This document shows, piece after piece, positions 1 through 4,709 of a DNA stretch of 6,933 nt. Source of the DNA: Nitrospirota bacterium (GTDB lineage Bacteria; Nitrospirota; Thermodesulfovibrionia; Thermodesulfovibrionales; JdFR-85); the NCBI GenBank assembly GCA_015485235.1, contig WFTX01000202.1, positions 1 through 6,933 on the forward strand. Direction: 5' to 3'. Position numbers and translations under genes: made by a program. Position 1 is the stretch's first letter. Each line of letters begins with the position of its first letter. Under the pieces are notes generated by a model, which was not told the DNA's origin, did no database searches, and saw only the letters and a list, made by a program, of their open reading frames with translations.

Positions 1-542
1 TCTTCATGAACAGGGTTCAGCCACGAGTGCAGAAAGACCACTGCCACGGAGTCGAATGCTTCAGGGTCAAGTCCGGTAAGGATGCCTTCAGCCTCATCAG
101 CACTGAACGGCTGGATCACCTTCCCTTCAGCATCTGTCCTTTCGGGAATCTCGATTACTGCGGAATAGAGTTTTTCAGGCCTTCCAGGACAGAGGCTGAA
201 GATATCGTTTCTCTGCTGATATCCTATCTCCAGAAGATCCCTGAATCCCTTTGTTATGAGGAGGAGGGTCTTCCCTCCCCTTCTTTCAAGGAGGGCATTG
301 GTGGCTACGGTTGTCCCTATGCGGACACCTCCGATTTTCTCTGTCGGGAGAGATGTCTCCCGGGGAACTTTGAGGATTCTCCGGATACCCTCTATTGCCG
401 GGTCCGGATATTCAGGGGAGCGGGAGAGGATTTTGAGACAGTGGTAAGTGCCTGACGGATCAACCCCGATCACATCAGTAAACGTTCCACCCCTGTCAAT
501 AGCAAACCGCCAGGCAGGTATTGGCGAATGTTTATTGGTCAT
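1..542 (-). CDS. 5-oxoprolinase / hydantoinase-type enzyme, N-terminal part (runs off the left edge)
   Basis: Reading the minus strand from the ATG at 542-540 gives 180 uninterrupted codons to the window edge, with no stop. The protein starts MTNKHSPIPAWRFAIDRGG; residues 16-23 are DRGGTFTD, the phosphate-binding motif of the hydantoinase/oxoprolinase N-terminal domain (an actin/Hsp70-like ATPase fold). Residues 76-89 read GTTVATNALLERRG and 98-107 are TKGFRDLLEI, both typical of this family. The AIDRGGTFTD form, rather than the DIGGTFTD of N-methylhydantoinase HyuA, resembles eukaryotic-type ATP-dependent 5-oxoprolinase, which opens 5-oxo-L-proline to glutamate in the cytosol. Full-length members have roughly 1200-1300 residues (or separate A and B subunits of about 600-700), so only the beginning is here. 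The ribosome binding site is weak (a GAGA stretch about ten bases upstream). Family assignment is firm; the exact substrate (5-oxoproline versus a hydantoin) is inferred from the motif form. Confidence 0.88.
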   Translation of the reverse strand, partial: MTNKHSPIPAWRFAIDRGGTFTDVIGVDPSGTYHCLKILSRSPEYPDPAIEGIRRILKVPRETSLPTEKIGGVRIGTTVATNALLERRGGKTLLLITKGFRDLLEIGYQQRNDIFSLCPGRPEKLYSAVIEIPERTDAEGKVIQPFSADEAEGILTGLDPEAFDSVAVVFLHSWLNPVHE

Positions 543-567
543 CAGGTCATTTTCTCTGCAGCCGGTT

Positions 568-596
568 TTGACATACACAATAAATATATGTAAAAT
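568..596 (+). promoter_or_regulatory. Predicted sigma70-like promoter for the lysA-dapF-pilZ unit
   Basis: A perfect TTGACA box lies at 568-573 and a TAAAAT box (five of six consensus positions) at 591-596, separated by exactly 17 bases. Transcription would start near 603, giving a leader of about 54 bases before lysA. It is the best promoter match I found in the window and sits where the first gene of the DAP cluster needs one. Confidence 0.6.
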
Positions 597-624
597 AATA
601 TGATTTTCTGAAAACAATTATCAA
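595..624 (-). promoter_or_regulatory. Predicted sigma70-like promoter for the 5-oxoprolinase-type gene
   Basis: On the minus strand a TTGATA box (624-619) and a TATTAT box (600-595) are separated by 18 bases. Each matches the consensus at five of six positions. Transcription would begin near 588, giving a leader of about 46 bases before the ATG at 542. Its -10 box shares bases 595-596 with the -10 box of the opposing lysA promoter. This is pattern matching only, in AT-rich DNA where chance matches are common. Confidence 0.45.
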
Positions 625-656
625 GGCGGAAAAATTGTGAACCGGAAGGTTTTCCC

Positions 657-1913
657 ATGAACTACTTCAGATACAGGAATGGACTCCTCCATGCCGAGGA
701 TGTCCCCGTTGACCTTCTGGCCGGGGAGTACGGGACACCTCTCTACGTATACAGTGCCAGGACCCTTGAGAGGCATTTCAATGCCTATGAAAAGGCCTTT
801 GAGAGGTTTCCCCATATAATCTGCTATGCCGTGAAGGCGAACTCCAATTCGGCCATACTGAGGCTCCTTGGAAGCCTTGGTTCAGGGGCGGATATCGTCT
901 CGGGTGGTGAACTCTACAGGGCGCTCAGGGCCGGGATCAGTCCCCGGAAGATCGTCTATGCAGGGGTGGGAAAAAGGGATGATGAGATCGAGTATGCCCT
1001 GAAGAAGGGGATACTGATGTTCAACATTGAGTCAGCAGAGGAGATGGTGAGGATAGACGAGATTGCAGGAACCCTCGGAAAGAAGGCTCCCATAGCACTC
1101 AGGATTAACCCTGACATAGACCCTGAGACCCATCCCTATATCTCCACAGGACTGAGGAAGCACAAGTTCGGGATACCCATAGAGGAGGCCGTCGAATACT
1201 ACAGGAGGGCACGAGGGCTGAAGAACACCCGTATAATAGGTGTCCACAAGCATATAGGTTCCCAGATAACCACTATAACTCCCTTTGTAGATGCCCTCGA
1301 GAGGGTGCTTGTCCTGATAGACAGGCTCCGGGAGGAAGGTATAGAGATAAGGTATCTTGATATTGGAGGAGGGCTTGGTATCAGGTATTCCGATGAGAGT
1401 CCTCCCCATCCGGGCCAGCTTGCCAGGAAGATATCTCCGCTTCTCAGGGGCAGGGACCTGACGGTCGTTCTTGAACCGGGCCGCTCCATTGTGGGGAATG
1501 CTGGGATCATGGTGAGCAGGGTTCTGTACCTGAAGGAGGGCGAAGAGAGGACCTTTGTGATCGCCGACGGGGGGATGAACGACCTGATGCGGCCGACCCT
1601 TTACGACGCCTATCACGAGATAGTGCCAGTCAGGAAGAGGAGACGGAAGAAGATGACTACCGATATAGTCGGTCCCATATGCGAGTCCGGCGATTTTCTT
1701 GCACGGGGAAGAGTGATCGAGTCTCTCTCAAGGGGAGACCTTATAGCGGTTCTGAGTGCCGGTGCCTACGGGTTTTCCATGGCTTCAAACTACAACAGCA
1801 GACCCCGTGCCGCAGAGGTTATGGTGAGGGGTGATGAGCATTACCTGATAAGGAAGAGGGAGGAGTACCGCGACCTGGTCAGAGGAGAGGAAATCCCGGA
1901 GTTTCTGAGGTGA
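657..1913 (+). CDS. lysA: Diaminopimelate decarboxylase
   Basis: A 418-residue PLP-dependent, alanine-racemase-fold (type III) decarboxylase that converts meso-2,6-diaminopimelate to L-lysine and CO2, the last step of lysine synthesis, in the cytosol. The length is typical of LysA. Visible motifs are YAVKAN at 57-62 with K60 as the PLP Schiff-base lysine; HKHIGSQ at 197-203; the glycine-rich phosphate loop GGGLG at 237-241; EPGR at 273-276; CESGD at 342-346, where C342 is the cysteine supplied across the dimer interface; and SAGAYG at 367-372 with the PLP-contacting Y371. The start is supported by GGAAGG (644-649) seven bases upstream and by the usual N-terminal position of the GTPLYVYS segment (26-33). 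It is the first gene of the cluster behind a good promoter, and its stop is separated from dapF by one base. All key residues are present, so it should be active. Confidence 0.97.
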   Translation: MNYFRYRNGLLHAEDVPVDLLAGEYGTPLYVYSARTLERHFNAYEKAFERFPHIICYAVKANSNSAILRLLGSLGSGADIVSGGELYRALRAGISPRKIVYAGVGKRDDEIEYALKKGILMFNIESAEEMVRIDEIAGTLGKKAPIALRINPDIDPETHPYISTGLRKHKFGIPIEEAVEYYRRARGLKNTRIIGVHKHIGSQITTITPFVDALERVLVLIDRLREEGIEIRYLDIGGGLGIRYSDESPPHPGQLARKISPLLRGRDLTVVLEPGRSIVGNAGIMVSRVLYLKEGEERTFVIADGGMNDLMRPTLYDAYHEIVPVRKRRRKKMTTDIVGPICESGDFLARGRVIESLSRGDLIAVLSAGAYGFSMASNYNSRPRAAEVMVRGDEHYLIRKREEYRDLVRGEEIPEFLR

Positions 1914-1914
1914 G

Positions 1915-2781
1915 ATGAAGATAGAATTTACAAAAATGCACGGTCTCGGGAATGATTTCATCCTGATTGACGGGATAAGGAATCAGGCCCTGGCCGGCTT
2001 CAGTGATGAGGAGCTCTCCACCCTATCCATATTTCTCTGTAAGAGACGGTTCGGTGTCGGGGCAGACCAGTTGCTTCTTCTCGTTCCTTCTGATAAGGCC
2101 GATTTCAGGATGAGGATATTCAATGCCGATGGCTCGGAAGTGGAGATGTGTGGCAACGGTATCAGATGTTTTGCAAAATACATATGGGATTCCGGACTCA
2201 GTGACAAGGATATTCTTGAGGTGGAGACTATGGCAGGTAACATACTCCCTGAGAAACGGGGGGATCTGGTCAGGGTGAATATGGGACTTCCACGGTTCAG
2301 GCCTGATGAGATCCCCCTCTATGCTGAAGGCATTGAGAACCTGCCTGGTGATGAGATCATTGATTTCCCCCTTGAGGTTGAGGGGGAAACCTTCAGGATA
2401 TCCTGTCTCTCCATGGGCAACCCCCATACAGTGATAGTGGTGGACGATGTAAAGACCTTTCCTGTGAGTTACTTCGGTCCGATGATTGAGAACCACCAGA
2501 TCTTCCCCCGGAGGACGAATGTCGAGTTTGTGGAGATCGTGAACAACAGTGAGGTCCGGATGAGGGTCTGGGAGAGGGGGGCAGGAGAGACCATGGCCTG
2601 CGGTACAGGGGCCTCTGCTGCGGCCGTGATAACTGCAAAAAAGGGATTGACAGGCAGGGAGGTGAATGTACATCTTCTGGGAGGAGAACTCTTTATCGAG
2701 TGGGCTGATGACGGCCATGTCTACATGACAGGGCCGGCGATAACCGTCTTTGACGGCGTTATAATATACAATTACAGGTGA
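1915..2781 (+). CDS. dapF: Diaminopimelate epimerase
   Basis: A 288-residue cofactor-independent epimerase that interconverts LL- and meso-diaminopimelate, supplying meso-DAP to LysA and to peptidoglycan cross-links. It begins with the family signature MKIEFTKMHGLGNDF. The two catalytic cysteines are visible: C79 in MCGNGIRC (78-85) and C229 in ACGTG (228-232). Other substrate-binding signatures are GNPH at 168-171, ERGAGET at 220-226 and MTGPA at 271-275. The length is usual for the family, with the two-fold pseudo-symmetric halves intact. The GAGG at 1907-1910 acts as a ribosome binding site inside the end of lysA, and only one base separates the lysA stop from this ATG, so translation is probably coupled to lysA. 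The neighbours on either side belong to the same pathway. Confidence 0.97.
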   Translation: MKIEFTKMHGLGNDFILIDGIRNQALAGFSDEELSTLSIFLCKRRFGVGADQLLLLVPSDKADFRMRIFNADGSEVEMCGNGIRCFAKYIWDSGLSDKDILEVETMAGNILPEKRGDLVRVNMGLPRFRPDEIPLYAEGIENLPGDEIIDFPLEVEGETFRISCLSMGNPHTVIVVDDVKTFPVSYFGPMIENHQIFPRRTNVEFVEIVNNSEVRMRVWERGAGETMACGTGASAAAVITAKKGLTGREVNVHLLGGELFIEWADDGHVYMTGPAITVFDGVIIYNYR

Positions 2782-2788
2782 CTCGGGG

Positions 2789-3073
2789 ATGGAGGAAAGG
2801 AGAAGTTTTTTAAGAAGAGTTGCAGAGTATGAGGTCGAGTACACTGTAACTGAAGTCGCCGGGGGGTATGCAACCGCCCTGGAGGCAAGGGGAAGGATAA
2901 TTAACCTCTCCGACGAGGGCTTCGGGCTCGAGACGGGATATCCCCTCCACAAGGGACATGTTATAACCATCAGGAGAGGAGAGGGTGATAATATTCCTTC
3001 GCATGGTCTTGTACTCTGGAGTAAAAGGGTAAACGGGAAGTTCCGCGCAGGGCTCAGGCACTTTCCTCGCTGA
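2789..3073 (+). CDS. Small single-domain PilZ protein (predicted cyclic-di-GMP binder)
   Basis: A 94-residue protein made of essentially one PilZ domain. The N-terminal arginine motif is present as ERRSFLRR (3-10; RxxxR with R5 and R9), and the second binding motif (D/N)xSxxG appears as NLSDEG (39-44; N39, S41, G44). The segment VLWSKRVNGKFRAGLRHF near the C terminus matches the last beta strands of the fold (W followed by a G-rich turn and GLRF-like end). Both c-di-GMP contact motifs are intact, so binding is expected from family knowledge, but no effector domain is attached; it would act through a protein partner in the cytosol. AGGTGA (2776-2781) overlaps the dapF stop and lies seven bases before this ATG, and the gap is seven bases, so it is almost surely co-transcribed with lysA-dapF. 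The partner and process are unknown. Confidence 0.85.
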   Translation: MEERRSFLRRVAEYEVEYTVTEVAGGYATALEARGRIINLSDEGFGLETGYPLHKGHVITIRRGEGDNIPSHGLVLWSKRVNGKFRAGLRHFPR

Positions 3074-3094
3074 GCGGATTGTATTTATATCAAT

Positions 3095-3109
3095 CAGGGG
3101 CATTCCCTG
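3095..3109. repeat. Small perfect inverted repeat in the pilZ-dapA gap
   Basis: CAGGG (3095-3099) and CCCTG (3105-3109) form a five-base-pair stem with a five-base loop, flanked by AT-rich sequence on both sides. It lies 21 bases after the PilZ stop and about 90 bases before dapA. There is no T tract after it, so it is not a convincing terminator. It could be an operator or an RNA hairpin in the dapA leader. A stem this short may be chance. Confidence 0.3.
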
Positions 3110-3191
3110 TTAATAATACTCAGGTGGCTGGTCCATCTGAAACGCCGGGTTTTGACCGGATTGTTTCACGATAGGGAGAGCCTGAAAACAT

Positions 3192-3197
3192 GGAGGT
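3192..3197 (+). promoter_or_regulatory. Ribosome binding site that fixes the dapA start at 3202
   Basis: GGAGGT at 3192-3197 is a near-perfect Shine-Dalgarno sequence a few bases before the ATG at 3202. It overlaps an earlier in-frame ATG at 3190, which would add only MEVF and has no good ribosome binding site of its own (only GGGAG at 3174-3178, 11 bases upstream). The protein beginning at 3202, MFEGAIVAIVTPF, lines up with the usual DapA N terminus. Confidence 0.8.
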
Positions 3198-3201
3198 GTT
3201 T

Positions 3202-4074
3202 ATGTTTGAAGGAGCAATAGTAGCAATCGTCACCCCCTTCAGGGATGGCAAGGTCGATGAAAAGGCACTTTCGGAGCTGATAGAGTGGCATATAACAGAG
3301 GGGACAAACGCCATAGTACCCTGCGGCACCACAGGTGAGTCGGCGACTCTTGAGTATGAAGAGCACTACAGGGTGATTGAGCTCACCATAGAGGTTGTAA
3401 ACGGCCGGGTCCCGGTAATTGCAGGAACCGGGGCCAACTCGACGGCCGAGACCATAATGATGACATCAAAGGCGAGGGAACTTGGTGCGGATGGAGCTCT
3501 TCTTGTCGCCCCCTATTACAACAAGCCCACCCAGGAGGGGATTTACCGGCATTACAGGGCTGTTGCGGAGGCAGTGGACCTCCCCCTCGTACTCTACAAT
3601 GTGCCTGGCAGGACGGCAAGCAACATTATGCCTGAGACAGTAGCCCGCCTGGCTGAGATCAACAACATAGTTGCGATCAAGGAGGCCTCGGCCAACATGC
3701 GTCAGGTGAGTGATATCATCAGGCTCTGTGGTGACAGCATCACCGTTCTGTCCGGGGATGATTTCACCACATATACACTAATGGCCCTTGGAGGCAAGGG
3801 GGTGATCTCTGTTGTGGCTAATGTGGTACCGGCCAGGGTGGCGGAGATGTGTGCCGCCATGAAGGCGGGTGATTATGAGAAGGCCCGGGAGATACATTAC
3901 TCCCTTGAGCCGCTGAGCGGGGCGATGTTCCTTGAGACGAACCCGATCCCGGTCAAGACCGCCCTTTCACTGATGGGGAAAATAAGTGAGGAGTTCCGCC
4001 TCCCGCTTTGTGAGATGTCTGCAGGGAACAAAGAGAAACTCAAGGCAGTTCTTGCCGGATACGGACTGCTATAA
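3202..4074 (+). CDS. dapA: 4-hydroxy-tetrahydrodipicolinate synthase
   Basis: A 290-residue class I aldolase (TIM barrel) that condenses pyruvate with L-aspartate-4-semialdehyde, the committed step of the DAP/lysine branch. Numbering from the ATG at 3202, the pyruvate-binding GTTGES is at 42-47 (T43, T44), PYYNKP is at 104-109 (Y106, whose E. coli counterpart reaches across the dimer), YNVPGRT is at 132-138 (Y132 and the carboxylate-binding R137), and K160 in AIKEA is the Schiff-base lysine. SGDD follows at 184-187. Length equals the family norm. The start at 3202 is preferred over 3190 because of the strong ribosome binding site between them. H55, equivalent to E. coli H56, is among the lysine-site residues retained, so feedback inhibition by lysine is predicted. 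dapA follows the PilZ gene after a 128-base gap and ends 97 bases before a strong terminator. No dapB follows. Confidence 0.96.
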   Translation: MFEGAIVAIVTPFRDGKVDEKALSELIEWHITEGTNAIVPCGTTGESATLEYEEHYRVIELTIEVVNGRVPVIAGTGANSTAETIMMTSKARELGADGALLVAPYYNKPTQEGIYRHYRAVAEAVDLPLVLYNVPGRTASNIMPETVARLAEINNIVAIKEASANMRQVSDIIRLCGDSITVLSGDDFTTYTLMALGGKGVISVVANVVPARVAEMCAAMKAGDYEKAREIHYSLEPLSGAMFLETNPIPVKTALSLMGKISEEFRLPLCEMSAGNKEKLKAVLAGYGLL

Positions 4075-4170
4075 GCTTATGAAGATACCCTGCGGTCTTG
4101 CTCGATACGATTAAAAATGCGCTCGCTGTGCATATTCAACAAGAGTTATACAGCTTTTCCGGAGCATATC

Positions 4171-4208
4171 AAGGGCCTCTGTTCCTGATGGAATAAGAGG
4201 CCTTTTTT
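4171..4208 (+). terminator. Strong intrinsic terminator closing the lysA-dapF-pilZ-dapA unit
   Basis: GGCCTCT (4174-4180) pairs perfectly with AGAGGCC (4196-4202), extended outward by a G-U and two A-U pairs. Within the loop TTCC (4182-4185) pairs with GGAA (4190-4193) around a TGAT tetraloop. The stem is followed by six T residues (4203-4208). This is a textbook rho-independent terminator on the plus strand. It begins 97 bases after the dapA stop. It ends 19 bases before the next gene, so that gene needs a promoter inside or immediately after it, or read-through. Confidence 0.9.
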
Positions 4209-4212
4209 ATGT

Positions 4213-4218
4213 TAAAAT
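4213..4218 (+). promoter_or_regulatory. Possible -10 box for the rseC-like gene
   Basis: TAAAAT at 4213-4218 lies nine bases before the ATG at 4228, so initiation would be expected about two or three bases before the start codon. That would make a leaderless message, which fits the absence of any ribosome binding site. I see no good -35 box: the region at 17 or 18 bases spacing falls inside the terminator hairpin and matches poorly. Treat as a weak prediction. Confidence 0.28.
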
Positions 4219-4227
4219 TCCATCGGT

Positions 4228-4650
4228 ATGGAAGAAATCGGGGTAGTCCAGTCCGTTGATGGCGTGATTGCAAGGGTCCTTGTAGAGAAGAAGAGTGCCT
4301 GTGAGAAATGCTCCGCCAGGTGCAACCTTACCGAGGGAGGGGCGATGATCGAGGCGGTAAATGCCGCCAGGGCCGAAGTGGGTCAGCGTGTTCGGGTTGA
4401 GTTCAAGCCCCTCTCGTATGTGAAAGGGTCTGTCCTTATCTACGGGGTTCCCGCACTGGGGCTGATTGCCGGCGCCGTAGTGGGGAAGGAGGTCGTGAGC
4501 AGGTTCATCCCGGGGGTCGATCCGGACCTGCTAAGCGCTTTTTTCGGTTTCGCTGGATTCCTTGTCACCTATGTCGCTTCCCGCCTCTTTGCAAGAACAA
4601 TGGAAAAAAAGACAGAGTATAAACCTGTGGTAGAGGAGATACTGGAATGA
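4228..4650 (+). CDS. RseC/MucC-family inner-membrane protein
   Basis: A 140-residue protein with the layout of the RseC/MucC (SoxR-reducing system) family. The N-terminal cytosolic part starts MEEIGVVQSVDG and contains a cysteine cluster, CEKCSARC (25-32: C25, C28, C32), typical of the family. Two hydrophobic segments follow, at about 67-87 and 100-121, separated by a short loop with a proline and acidic residues; the C terminus is charged. In E. coli, RseC works with the Rnf-like Rsx membrane electron-transfer complex that re-reduces SoxR, and MucC/RseC also sits near sigma-E regulators; neither partner is in this window. An in-frame TAA at 4213-4215 leaves the ATG at 4228 as the only standard start, and no Shine-Dalgarno sequence precedes it. 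The next gene begins 59 bases downstream with no clear terminator between. The family call is good; the electron-transfer role here is inferred. Confidence 0.85.
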   Translation: MEEIGVVQSVDGVIARVLVEKKSACEKCSARCNLTEGGAMIEAVNAARAEVGQRVRVEFKPLSYVKGSVLIYGVPALGLIAGAVVGKEVVSRFIPGVDPDLLSAFFGFAGFLVTYVASRLFARTMEKKTEYKPVVEEILE

Positions 4651-4709
4651 GTCCCTGTAGCAGAGACTGCTGGGTGTAAATAAGTCAATCAATAACCTAA
4701 GGGGGTATT

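Noticed and set aside
6..455. Plus-strand open frame of 149 codons at the left edge
   Set aside because: It lies antisense to the 5-oxoprolinase-type gene, whose motifs are unmistakable in the minus-strand reading; the plus-strand product has no recognisable domain and no ribosome binding site can be seen before it.
2023..2970. Minus-strand open frame of 315 codons opposite dapF and the PilZ gene
   Set aside because: Shadow of two well-supported genes. Its product has a low-complexity, proline- and histidine-rich character with no domain, and it spans a gene boundary.
3145..3159. CCGG...CCGG inverted repeat in the dapA leader, with TTGACC at 3152-3157 as a possible -35 box
   Set aside because: The stem is only four pairs and no -10 box lies at a workable distance from TTGACC.
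3190..3201. Upstream ATG for dapA adding MEVF
   Set aside because: The Shine-Dalgarno sequence GGAGGT overlaps this ATG and serves the one at 3202; the DapA family N terminus matches the later start.
4071..4080. Ten-base palindrome ATAAGCTTAT at the dapA stop codon
   Set aside because: Short perfect palindromes of this kind occur by chance, and nothing around it suggests an operator or integration site.
4650..4668. Imperfect hairpin (AGTCCCTG / CAGAGACT) after the rseC-like gene
   Set aside because: One mismatch in eight pairs, a three-base loop and no T tract, so it is not a convincing terminator; it may be chance or a weak mRNA structure before the EF-G gene.
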